Of a stretch of 64,000 bases of DNA, positions 29,538 through 40,094 are shown piece after piece. The notes below the pieces were generated by a model. That model did not search any database. It saw nothing but the letters and a program-made list of their open reading frames with translations, and was not told the DNA's origin. The DNA comes from an uncultured Lachnospiraceae bacterium (lineage in GTDB: Bacteria > Bacillota > Clostridia > Lachnospirales > Lachnospiraceae). Positions within the stretch are counted from its first letter, which is position 1, and each line of letters opens with the position of its first letter. Position numbers and translations under genes: made by a program. The stretch lies in NCBI GenBank assembly GCA_947037115.1, contig CAMQTN010000001.1, forward strand, positions 61,500-125,499, in the 5' to 3' direction.

Positions 29538-31289
29538 ATGACACACAAAGAGAAGGCGGAACAACTTTTACATCAGAAATATCACTGCTCACAGGCGCTG
29601 TTCGGCGCGTTTGCATCTGATTTTGAGATGGATTTAAAGACGGCGTTTAAGATCAGCACCTGTTTTGGAGGCGGTATGCGTCAGGGCGGGGTATGCGGAT
29701 GTATTACGGCTTCCCTGCTTGTTCTTGGCATGGCGCTTGGCTTTTACGATTCCCAGGACACGGAACGGGAGGTCTATGGAAACAAAAAGACGGATGAGTT
29801 TATCAAGCGCTTCACGGAAGCGATGGACGGTGTGACACTGTGCAGGGATATTCTTGGCAAAGATATTTCCAAGCCGGAGGAGATGGCCATTATCCGAAAG
29901 GAAGGATTGATTTTGCAAAAGTGTCCCAGAGCGATTAATATCAGCATTGAGATTCTGGAAGATATGCTGGCGGAGTACTTGAAAGATGTGGCGCAGAGTA
30001 ATATTGACATGGAGGATATTCCGCGAAACGACGAGATGCAGGTAGTATTGAAAGAGATGGGGCTGATTCGCCGTTTCAGGAGAAATGTGAATAACCTGAT
30101 ACTTGACTCAGAGAAAAAGATCGGTTTTATTCAGTTTGATATCCGTAAGTTTAAGATCATCAATGATTTGTACGGAGAAAAATTCGGCGATGAGGTGCTT
30201 GATTTTGTTCTGAAACAGCTTCAGGAAATCTGTAACAGAAGACAGTTTTATGTAAACCTCCGGGGCGATGTGTTTATGGTAGTGACAGAGTATGAAGAGG
30301 AAGAGGAACTGGAGGCGTTTATATGGAAGCTGAACAGCAGAATTGATAATTTTAAGAGAGTGAAGCTGCAAATATCCTACGGGGTGTATACGGTCGAAGA
30401 CAGAGGGATGGAACTGAGGCAGATGGAAGACCGCGCCGGGATGGCAAGAAAGACGGCTAAAAACAGTGTGATCGGCAACATTGTATTCTATCAGGAGCAG
30501 TTTAAGGATTCTCTCTATAACAGACGGTTTATTGAAAGTAATATGGTGGCGGCCATTCTGGAACGACAGTATCTGATGTACCTGCAGCCGAAATACAGCA
30601 TCGAGAAAAACGAGATCATAGGCGCAGAGGCGCTTGTCAGATGGCGGCATCCGGAGCGGGGCATGATTTATCCGGATCAGTTCATTCCCGTTATTGAGGA
30701 AAACGGCTTTATCCGAAAAGTGGATTATTATATATGGGAGGAAGCCTGCCGGTTTATCAGACAGTGTATGGACGAGGGCCTGCCGGAATGCCCGATTTCA
30801 GTGAATGTCTCAAGGACCCATCTACAGGATGACGAAGTAATCCGCACGTTGGAAGACATGATTGAGAAAATCGGAATTCCAAAACATCTTCTGGAACTGG
30901 AGATTACGGAGACGGTGGACAATAAGCAGGTGAGCAGGAAGGCACTGCAACTGAAGGAAGAGGGATATAAACTGCTGATGGATGATTTCGGAAGCGGTTA
31001 TTCTTCCCTGAACATTCTATTGGAGACGCCCTTTGACCTGATCAAATTGGACAAAAAGTTCATGGAAAACATGATACTGTCCGACAAAGGCAGACTGATT
31101 TTGGAGCAGGTGACTGCTATGGCGAATAAGCTGGGGCTGGAACTTCTGGCGGAAGGTGTTGAGACGAAGGAACAGGTGGAGCTTCTGCGGAGTATTGGCT
31201 GCGACCAGGTGCAGGGATATTATTATGCGAAGCCCATGCCGAAGGAAGTTTTCTTTAAATTATTGCAGAAGCAGAATAAAAAAGCATAG
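29538..31289 (+). CDS. C_GCAxxG_C_C-like redox domain + degenerate GGDEF + EAL phosphodiesterase fusion
   Basis: HCSQALFGAF...FGGGMRQGGVCGCITASLLVLGMALG...CRDILG...KCPRAI, then NLRGDVFMVV, then EALVRWRHPERG, NVSRTHL, LELEITET, DDFGSGYSSL, LLAEGVET, QGYYYAKPMP. Confidence 0.88.
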   Translation: MTHKEKAEQLLHQKYHCSQALFGAFASDFEMDLKTAFKISTCFGGGMRQGGVCGCITASLLVLGMALGFYDSQDTEREVYGNKKTDEFIKRFTEAMDGVTLCRDILGKDISKPEEMAIIRKEGLILQKCPRAINISIEILEDMLAEYLKDVAQSNIDMEDIPRNDEMQVVLKEMGLIRRFRRNVNNLILDSEKKIGFIQFDIRKFKIINDLYGEKFGDEVLDFVLKQLQEICNRRQFYVNLRGDVFMVVTEYEEEEELEAFIWKLNSRIDNFKRVKLQISYGVYTVEDRGMELRQMEDRAGMARKTAKNSVIGNIVFYQEQFKDSLYNRRFIESNMVAAILERQYLMYLQPKYSIEKNEIIGAEALVRWRHPERGMIYPDQFIPVIEENGFIRKVDYYIWEEACRFIRQCMDEGLPECPISVNVSRTHLQDDEVIRTLEDMIEKIGIPKHLLELEITETVDNKQVSRKALQLKEEGYKLLMDDFGSGYSSLNILLETPFDLIKLDKKFMENMILSDKGRLILEQVTAMANKLGLELLAEGVETKEQVELLRSIGCDQVQGYYYAKPMPKEVFFKLLQKQNKKA

Positions 31290-31307
31290 ACAGGAGAATG
31301 CGGGGAT

Positions 31308-32240
31308 ATGGATTATAAGGCAATTCCGTTTGAACAGAGAATCAAGGATAACATTAGGAACTATGAGATGAATAACCTGTATGCGCTCGATACGCTGGCT
31401 GAATACTGTAAAGCGTTGTGCTCGGTGACGGATGCGACAGTTTTACTCACGGAGCGGCACGGGGAAAAAATTATATCGGTCGGCGGATTTGCCGGTTTTA
31501 AGCCGGATGTGGTAGGTGACCCCGGGCGCAAGGTCAGGGTTTACGGCAGGACCATAGCACATCTGTATGCGGATACGCAGAAAGTTTCTCCCGAAAAAAG
31601 AGAAGCGGTGGAGCGGATGCTGGACGGTTTTGCCAATATGCTTTCCCGTTGGGGAGAGGAGACTTATCTTCACACGGAGACTGCGATTTATGTGGATGAA
31701 CTGGAACAGAAGCTGAACGTACAGCATGTGCAGACCGCGAAAGGAGAGCAGGAGGATGCGCTCACCGGCGTGTATCACCGGCGGTATTTTGAGGAGCGCA
31801 TGAAAGTGATAGACAGGGCAGAAGTGGCGCCGGTAGCTGTCATTAACGTGAATATCAACGACTGGAAGTTTGTAAATGACCATTTTGGGGATGAGGAGAG
31901 CGACCGGCTGATTAAGACAGTTGCCGGGATTTTGAAGCAGGAGAAGAAACCCGACTATATCATTGGCCGTGTTGACGGGGATGTTTTTATTGTACTTATT
32001 CCCATGGCACAGGACGGGGAGGCCGAAAGTTACTGCGACCGTGTCCGGCAGGCGTGTCTTTCCTTTGAGGATAAGATTCTGGCGCCTTCGGTGGCCTGCG
32101 GTGTCGTCTACAAGACGAATGTGGAGGAGAAGATAGAGGATAAGCTCGACGATGCGGAGTATGAGATGTTCAATAATAAGTTCGAAGTGAAGAACGCACC
32201 GGGATACAGAGAGCGGCTGGAACATGGTCTTCACTCCTAA
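31308..32240 (+). CDS. GGDEF-like domain protein with degenerate signature (VDGDVF)
   Basis: DALTGVYHRRYFEERM...INDWKFVNDHFGDEESDRLIKTVA...IGRVDGDVFIVLIP. Confidence 0.85.
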   Translation: MDYKAIPFEQRIKDNIRNYEMNNLYALDTLAEYCKALCSVTDATVLLTERHGEKIISVGGFAGFKPDVVGDPGRKVRVYGRTIAHLYADTQKVSPEKREAVERMLDGFANMLSRWGEETYLHTETAIYVDELEQKLNVQHVQTAKGEQEDALTGVYHRRYFEERMKVIDRAEVAPVAVINVNINDWKFVNDHFGDEESDRLIKTVAGILKQEKKPDYIIGRVDGDVFIVLIPMAQDGEAESYCDRVRQACLSFEDKILAPSVACGVVYKTNVEEKIEDKLDDAEYEMFNNKFEVKNAPGYRERLEHGLHS

Positions 32241-32353
32241 TTCTAAAATAAGTATTAAATCCCTTTTTCTGGCTAAAAACGAGATAGAGATAGAAAACGA
32301 GAGATAATAGAAGAAAATGAAAGAAAAATCTTCATATGTGGGAATAAAACCAT

Positions 32354-32382
32354 TTGCAAACGCCCGCATATGAAGATAATAT
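32354..32382 (+). promoter_or_regulatory. Putative groESL promoter (TTGCAA-N17-TAATAT)
   Basis: Hexamers with 17-nt spacing immediately upstream of CIRCE. Confidence 0.7.
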
Positions 32383-32393
32383 ATGTTCTAGCG

Positions 32394-32420
32394 TTAGCAC
32401 TCAAACAAGAGGAGTGCTAA
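32394..32420. promoter_or_regulatory. CIRCE element (HrcA operator)
   Basis: TTAGCACTC-N9-GAGTGCTAA, exact consensus, upstream of groES. Confidence 0.98.
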
Positions 32421-32474
32421 CAAATTAAAAGAAAACACAAATGCATCACATAATTTAAGAAGGAGGCAATTATC

Positions 32475-32762
32475 ATGAAGTTAACACCACTTGGCGACAG
32501 AGTTGTATTAAAGCAGCTGGTAGCGGAGGAGACAACAAAATCCGGCATTGTTTTACCGGGACAGGGCAAGGAGAAACCGCAGCAGGCAGAAGTGATCGCA
32601 GTAGGCCCCGGCGGCGTTGTGGACGGGAAAGAAATTAAGATGGAAGTGAAAGTTGGCGATCAGGTCATCTTTTCCAAATATTCAGGCACAGAGGTGAAGC
32701 TTGAGGAGGATGAATACATTATCGTGAGACAAAGCGATATTCTGGCAGTTGTTACCGATTAA
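32475..32762 (+). CDS. groES: Co-chaperonin GroES
   Basis: [15 protein letters not shown]...[15 protein letters not shown]. Confidence 0.98.
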   Translation: MKLTPLGDRVVLKQLVAEETTKSGIVLPGQGKEKPQQAEVIAVGPGGVVDGKEIKMEVKVGDQVIFSKYSGTEVKLEEDEYIIVRQSDILAVVTD

Positions 32763-32796
32763 TCAGGAAATCAATATAAAAAGCAGGAGGACGTAA

Positions 32797-34422
<1,626 letters not shown>

Positions 34423-34545
34423 GGCGCAAAAGGAAAAACAAGCGGCGCGGAGCGACATTTGTTTTTCCAGCGCCGTGAACGAGCAAAGGGCCGTCGCAGA
34501 CGGACAGAAAGCGCGATAGCGCGTCTTTGCGAGTTTAATAGTGTA
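34423..34545 (+). ncRNA. Structured intergenic element, copy A (candidate RNA or palindromic repeat)
   Basis: Stem 1 GGCGC-aaaa-GGAAAAACAA/TTGTTTTTCC-a-GCGCC; stem 2 GCAAAG/CTTTGC enclosing CCGTC-gca-GACGG and GCGC-gata-GCGC; homologous to 61889-62010. Confidence 0.6.
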
Positions 34546-34549
34546 AAGG

Positions 34550-34593
34550 AAAGGACGTATCCCCCAAGTATGCTTGAGGGGATACGTCCTTTT
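34550..34593 (+). terminator. Very strong hairpin, probable groEL terminator
   Basis: AAAGGACGTATCCCC...GGGGATACGTCCTTT 15-bp stem plus inner CAAG/CTTG. Confidence 0.75.
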
Positions 34594-34697
34594 CGAGTGG
34601 ATGGTATGGCGAAGCCAAACGATAGCGAGAGGCTATGCCTCGAGCAATGCTGCGCCGAAATATTCAAGCGGCGCAGCCTCGAGTTGAGGCGGCGCCG

Positions 34698-35141
34698 TTA
34701 TTTTCTCATCTCCACAATATACTCTGTGGTGCCTTCTTCCAACGTCCTGGCACCTGTCAGCGCAAATCCGTGCTTTTCATAGAAACGTCTGGCATCTGTG
34801 TTTTTTTCCAATACCCACAGGGTCTTACAATTTTGCTGTTCTATGGCAAACTGGATCAGTTTTCCGCCGATGCCCTGATTTTCAAAAAAGGAATCCACAT
34901 ACAGTTCGTCAATTTTATCTCCCTCAATGTGCAGCATTCCCTTGACGAACACATCGTCATAAACCCAGATGTGTTCCAGTTTATCCGGGTTGTCCATATA
35001 TTCCTTTACCAGCGTATAGACCTGTATTTCCCCAAAAGATACTTTGTCGTTTTGGAAAATCCTTCGATAGTTCATACGTTTTGTAAACACAAGTATTTCC
35101 GCTATTCTGGAAGCATCGTCCACCGTGGCACGTCGTATCAT
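34698..35141 (-). CDS. GNAT family N-acetyltransferase
   Basis: MIRRATVDDASRIAEILV...LYVDSFFENQGIGGKLIQFAIEQ...WVLEKNTDARRFYEKHGF. Confidence 0.9.
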   Translation of the reverse strand: MIRRATVDDASRIAEILVFTKRMNYRRIFQNDKVSFGEIQVYTLVKEYMDNPDKLEHIWVYDDVFVKGMLHIEGDKIDELYVDSFFENQGIGGKLIQFAIEQQNCKTLWVLEKNTDARRFYEKHGFALTGARTLEEGTTEYIVEMRK

Positions 35142-35173
35142 TTCTCTATACCTTCCCCGACAGGTAAATTTGT

Positions 35174-35632
35174 TCATTGGTTTCTTAAGCGGTTCAATTC
35201 AGCGCGAAGCTGTTCGATTTCCACAATGGCCTGCTCGTATCTGCGATCTTTTTCTGCAATGACTCGTTCGTAGTTTCTCAGATCCTGATAATATTCCTCG
35301 CGGTCGAGACACCTTTTGCGAATCATTTCATCAGCGCTCATGCGAAACATTGTCTTGGAGGCTTCGTTTAAATATTCGTTCTTCTCTGCGATCATTTTAA
35401 TTTCCTCCCATGTGGTGGCTTTAAAAAGCATCGCCCATTTATGAATATGATATTTTCTATCTTCCTCTGTAGCCAATTCTATACGAGATAAGTTTACCAC
35501 ATTCAAGGTAAGGCTGTCACTGTATTTTCGATAATTTTTTATGTTTATCAGTTTATAAGAGGCGTAAAATTCAGGACTTTCCGGAAACAGGGTGTAGTCT
35601 AGAAAACCGATATGTATGACGGGCTTTGCCAC
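35174..35632 (-). pseudogene. C-terminal remnant of an Rpn/PD-(D/E)XK recombination-promoting nuclease (transposase-like)
   Basis: KPVIHIGFLDYTLFPESPEFYASYKLINIKN...LATEEDRKYHIHKWAMLFKATTWEEIKMIAEKNEYL; N-terminal nuclease core absent, no ATG at the frame start. Confidence 0.7.
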
Positions 35633-36003
35633 TGGCGTTCAAGTAGCCGGTATCAGCGGGCGTTTTTTTCATAGACGTGATTTCCTTTCGTGTTGACTCC
35701 TGCGGCGCACATTTTGGTCATCAGAATGACGACTGCTGCCGTGGGAAAGATAAGAGGGTTATCCCCAAAGATATTTATTGAAAGAAGAAATGATATTTTA
35801 AATATGTATAACATAAATAACAGGGAAATACAACTCCTTTTGCAGAGGTTTTTCAGGGAAAAGGGATAGACGGAATTTTGATAAACAGGACGGACAACAG
35901 GATTTGTGACATCATTTTGTAAATTATTTTGACTTACCGTGCAAATAATATTATAATAGCATAAAATGGCTATTATGTAATCCGACAAGGTTTTGGTGAG
36001 TAA

Positions 36004-38319
36004 ATGGCGACAGAAGAAAAGACAGAGCTGGTCTTTGACGACGGCAGAATTGAATCAATTGAAGAATTTCAGGCTCCGGAACAGCTTTACGATGAGCTTA
36101 TTGTCCGTGTGCGCAAATACCATCCTTCGACGGATATCAGTCTGATCGAGAAGGCATATGGGATCGCTTCGGATGCCCACAAGGGACAGGCGCGAAAATC
36201 AGGAGAGCCTTATATCATCCATCCGCTGTGCGTGGCGATTGTGCTTGCGGATCTGGAAATGGATAAAGAGACCATTGTTGCGGGACTGCTGCATGATGTG
36301 GTGGAAGATACTGTCATGACGGATGAGGAGATCAGGGAGCAGTTCGGGGAGGACGTGGCTCTCCTGGTGGACGGCGTTACCAAGCTGGATAAACTGAACT
36401 TTCACGGAGAACACGGAAATCAGGATAAAGATGCGGAAAAGCTTGAAAGACAGGCGGAAAATCTGCGTAAGATGTTTCTTGCAATGGCCAAAGATATCCG
36501 TGTGATCTTGATTAAGCTGGCGGATCGTCTGCACAATATGCGTACGTTACAGCATATGAGGCCTGAGAAGCAGCAGGAGATTGCGAGGGAGACGCTTGAC
36601 ATTTATTCTCCCATTGCCCAGCGTTTGGGTATATCAAAAATAAAGGTGGAATTAGACGATTTGTCATTAAAATATTTGGAACCGGAAGCCTACTATGATC
36701 TGGTGGATAAGATTGCCGTCAGAAAGAGCGAACGGGAGCGTTACATTCAGACGATCGTGGATGAAGTCGGCGAGCATATCAAACATGCGGGCATTCAGGC
36801 ACAGATTGATGGCCGTATCAAGCATTTTTTCAGTATTTACAAGAAAATGAAAAATCAGAACAAATCGATTGATCAGATTTATGATCTGTTTGCGGTGCGC
36901 ATTATTGTGGATACGGTGCAGGATTGCTATGCTGCGCTGGGAGTGATTCATGAGATGTATAAGCCGATCCCGGGCCGTTTCAAGGACTATATTGCCATGC
37001 CGAAGGCGAACATGTACCAGTCTCTGCACACCACGTTGATCGGTGCAAGCGGGCAGCCTTTTGAGATTCAGATCCGCACCTACGAGATGCACAAGGCGGC
37101 GGAGTACGGTATCGCGGCACATTGGAAGTATAAGGAAGCGTCCGACGGCAAGAAGGTAGAAACGCAGGAGGAAGAAAAGCTGGTATGGCTGCGCCAGATT
37201 TTGGAGTGGCAGCAGGATCTTTCGGACAATAAAGAGTTTATGAATCTGTTAAAGGATGATTTGAACCTCTTTGCCGACAATGTATACTGCTTTACTCCCA
37301 CCGGCGATGTAAAGAGCCTGCCGGCGGGTTCTACGCCTATTGATTTTGCCTACAGCGTGCACAGTGCAGTGGGCAATAAGATGATCGGAGCCAGAGTCAA
37401 TGGCAAACTTGTGACCATTGATTATGTGATCAGAAACGGCGACCGTGTGGAGATCATGACTTCCCAGAACTCCAAAGGCCCCAGCCGCGACTGGCTGAAT
37501 GTGGTAAAGAGCACACAGGCCAAAAATAAAATCAACCAATGGTTTAAAAATGAACTGAAAGAGGATAATATCGTCAGGGGGCGGGAACTGATCCACGCAT
37601 ACTGCAAGGCGAAATCCATCAACGCCACGGATGTTTTGACGCCGCAGTATGAGGAGTCCGTCATGAAAAAATATGGATTCCAGAACTGGGAATCCGTGCT
37701 TGCGGCGGTGGGGCACGGCGCTCTCAAGGAGGGGCAGATCGTCAACCGCATGCGTGAGCTTTATGAGAAGGATCATCGGAGAGAGATGACGGACGCCGAG
37801 GTGATGGCAGAGATTGAGGATAATATCCAGATTAATCGAAGCCGGACCGGCAGGAATCAGAGCGCCATTGTCGTAAAGGGTATCCATGATGTTGCGGTCC
37901 GGTTCTCCAAGTGCTGTAGTCCGGTGCCGGGAGATGAGATTGTCGGTTTTGTCACCAGGGGGAGAGGCATCTCCATTCATCGGACAGACTGCGTGAATCT
38001 CATGAATCTGCCTGAGATAGACAGAAACAGGCTGATTGACGCGGAGTGGCAGACGACGGGAGGAGCCGGTGGCGGAGAGAAGTATCTGGCGGAGATCAAT
38101 ATTTACGCAAACAACAGAAACGGACTTCTCGCAGACGTTTCCAGGGCGCTTACGGAGAAGGATATAGATATTCTTGCTTTAAATACCCGTGTGAGCAAAC
38201 AGGGGACGGCCACCATTATGGTCAGCTTTGAGATCAGCGGAAGAGAAGAGCTGCAGCGGATCGTGGATAAGATCAGAACGATTGAGAGTATTATTGATAT
38301 TGAGAGAACGAGCGGTTAA
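36004..38319 (+). CDS. RelA/SpoT family (p)ppGpp synthetase/hydrolase
   Basis: HD (GLLHDVVEDTVMTDEEI), synthetase (DLFAVRIIVDTVQDCYAALGVIHEMYKPIPGRFKDYIAMPKANMYQSLHTT), TGS, ACT. Confidence 0.97.
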   Translation: MATEEKTELVFDDGRIESIEEFQAPEQLYDELIVRVRKYHPSTDISLIEKAYGIASDAHKGQARKSGEPYIIHPLCVAIVLADLEMDKETIVAGLLHDVVEDTVMTDEEIREQFGEDVALLVDGVTKLDKLNFHGEHGNQDKDAEKLERQAENLRKMFLAMAKDIRVILIKLADRLHNMRTLQHMRPEKQQEIARETLDIYSPIAQRLGISKIKVELDDLSLKYLEPEAYYDLVDKIAVRKSERERYIQTIVDEVGEHIKHAGIQAQIDGRIKHFFSIYKKMKNQNKSIDQIYDLFAVRIIVDTVQDCYAALGVIHEMYKPIPGRFKDYIAMPKANMYQSLHTTLIGASGQPFEIQIRTYEMHKAAEYGIAAHWKYKEASDGKKVETQEEEKLVWLRQILEWQQDLSDNKEFMNLLKDDLNLFADNVYCFTPTGDVKSLPAGSTPIDFAYSVHSAVGNKMIGARVNGKLVTIDYVIRNGDRVEIMTSQNSKGPSRDWLNVVKSTQAKNKINQWFKNELKEDNIVRGRELIHAYCKAKSINATDVLTPQYEESVMKKYGFQNWESVLAAVGHGALKEGQIVNRMRELYEKDHRREMTDAEVMAEIEDNIQINRSRTGRNQSAIVVKGIHDVAVRFSKCCSPVPGDEIVGFVTRGRGISIHRTDCVNLMNLPEIDRNRLIDAEWQTTGGAGGGEKYLAEINIYANNRNGLLADVSRALTEKDIDILALNTRVSKQGTATIMVSFEISGREELQRIVDKIRTIESIIDIERTSG

Positions 38320-38323
38320 CAGA

Positions 38324-38386
38324 GTGAGAAGTACTTCTAAAGACGTCCCGCCATTGGACGGGACGCCAGGAAGTACTAAGTCTCAC
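38324..38386 (+). repeat. Nested hairpin after relA/spoT gene
   Basis: GTGAGA/TCTCAC, AGTACTTC/GAAGTACT, CGTCCCG-ccattgga-CGGGACG; no downstream T run. Confidence 0.8.
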
Positions 38387-38445
38387 CCGATAGAATGCCT
38401 GAAAAGCGGCATTCTCCGTATAGTAGAATCATGAGGGAGATTGGA

Positions 38446-39078
38446 ATGTCAGATTTAAAAATAGGAAGACTGATGCTGGGAATCTGTCAGACGAACTGTT
38501 ACTTTGTATACAGGGAAGGCGCTGGCGAGGTGATCTTTTTTGATCCGGCGGATAAGGGCGATTACATTTATGAGACTTTGCAGGAAAAGGGATTTCAGGT
38601 GAAGGGAATTTTGCTGACCCACGCTCATTTTGACCATATCTGGGGCTGTAACAGGCTGCGGGAGCTCTCAGGCGCGCCGGTTTACGCCTATGAAGAGGAA
38701 AAGGCGCTCTGTGAGGATGCAGTCGCCAATGTGTCGGATCAGGTGGGACGCCCCTGCACGGTAATTCCGGACAGATATCTGAAAGAGGGCGAGGAGATCA
38801 CCATAGCGGGCATGACCTGCAGGCTGGTCGCCACGCCGGGACATACAATAGGAAGCTGCTGTTACTATTTTGAAGAGGCAGGCATTCTCATTGCGGGAGA
38901 TACGCTTTTTCAGGAATCAGTGGGCAGGACGGATCTGGCGACGGGCAGTATGAGCGCACTTGCCAGATCAATCAAAGGCAGACTGTTCGTTTTACCGGAT
39001 GAGACGAAGGTTTACCCGGGGCATGGCGAGTCGACTACCATCGGACATGAGAAGGAGTACAATCCCTTTGTGCAGTGA
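38446..39078 (+). CDS. MBL-fold metallohydrolase (glyoxalase II-like)
   Basis: LLTHAHFDHIWG, ATPGHTIGSCCYYFEEAGILIAGDTLFQESVGRTD, YPGHGESTTIGHE. Confidence 0.93.
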   Translation: MSDLKIGRLMLGICQTNCYFVYREGAGEVIFFDPADKGDYIYETLQEKGFQVKGILLTHAHFDHIWGCNRLRELSGAPVYAYEEEKALCEDAVANVSDQVGRPCTVIPDRYLKEGEEITIAGMTCRLVATPGHTIGSCCYYFEEAGILIAGDTLFQESVGRTDLATGSMSALARSIKGRLFVLPDETKVYPGHGESTTIGHEKEYNPFVQ

Positions 39079-39245
39079 CCGGTGGATAAGAGAAAAACAA
39101 AGATAAACGCGGAACGTGTAAGGCGCGATGCGAATGACAGAACAATGGGCGATTGCGGGGTGTGGTAATCGCCTATCTCAATGTAACAGGCGAAAAGAAA
39201 GCGCGCGGGTGGGCATTTGTGAGCGGGCAGCAGGGAGGCTTGATA

Positions 39246-40007
39246 ATGGAAGGACAGATACAGGCGGCATCCGGCGCAAAACTGCGGGTACTGAACAGGG
39301 ATATCATTAAATATATCGCGATGTTTACCATGCTTCTCAATCACATCGCCCATATATTTTTGGTGAAAGGGACGCCCCTTTACGAAGTTTTGGAAGATAT
39401 CGGTTACTTTACGGCGCCGGCGATGTGTTATTTTCTGGCGGAGGGGTATGTCTGTACACGCTCCAGGTTCAAATACGGATTCAGGCTTATCCTGTTTGCG
39501 GTGATTTCTCAGATTCCTTTTCAGCTTGCATTCGGATATCAGAGCCTGAATATGATATATACCCTGCTGTGCTGTTTCCTGATTCTGGCGGTTGTGGAGA
39601 ACGTGGAAAGTCCGCTGTTAAAAATGGGGCTTGCCATGCTGCTTACGCTTGCCACGGTGTGCGGCGACTGGGGAGTGGCTGCGCCGATTTTTACGATCCT
39701 TTTTTACAATGGCAGAGGAGACAGAAAGCAGACGATACGGGCCTTCGCTGTGTGTTATGTGATTTTTGTGATATTGAATGTACAGAATTATATGAATGGT
39801 GAACCGGGAAACTGGACGGCGTATGCCGTTTTTCACGCCCTTCTCTCGGGTCTTGGAATCCTGGCGGCTGGGATTGCCATCGTGTTTTTTTATAACGGAA
39901 AGAGGATGGCGTTTGGCAAACGATTTTCTCAATGGTTTTTCTATCTGTTTTACCCTGTCCATCTGCTGATACTATATCTGATTAAAACAGGGGTGGAACA
40001 TAGGTAA
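39246..40007 (+). CDS. TraX family membrane protein
   Basis: LNRDIIKYIAMFTMLLNHIAHIFL...DIGYFTAPAMCYFLAEGYVCTRSRFKYGFRLILFAVISQIPFQLAFG. Confidence 0.85.
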   Translation: MEGQIQAASGAKLRVLNRDIIKYIAMFTMLLNHIAHIFLVKGTPLYEVLEDIGYFTAPAMCYFLAEGYVCTRSRFKYGFRLILFAVISQIPFQLAFGYQSLNMIYTLLCCFLILAVVENVESPLLKMGLAMLLTLATVCGDWGVAAPIFTILFYNGRGDRKQTIRAFAVCYVIFVILNVQNYMNGEPGNWTAYAVFHALLSGLGILAAGIAIVFFYNGKRMAFGKRFSQWFFYLFYPVHLLILYLIKTGVEHR

Positions 40008-40094
40008 ATCCTGAAGAAGTTTACATAATGTGTAGAACATGACGAAAGATAAGGTTAACATAACTCTGCGTATGCAAGAAAGAAGAGAAAGGAG

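Noticed and set aside
35653-35988. 111-aa minus-strand ORF between the Rpn remnant and relA/spoT
   Set aside because: AT-rich spacer-like composition, no recognised motif, overlaps the expected relA/spoT promoter region; not supported as a gene.
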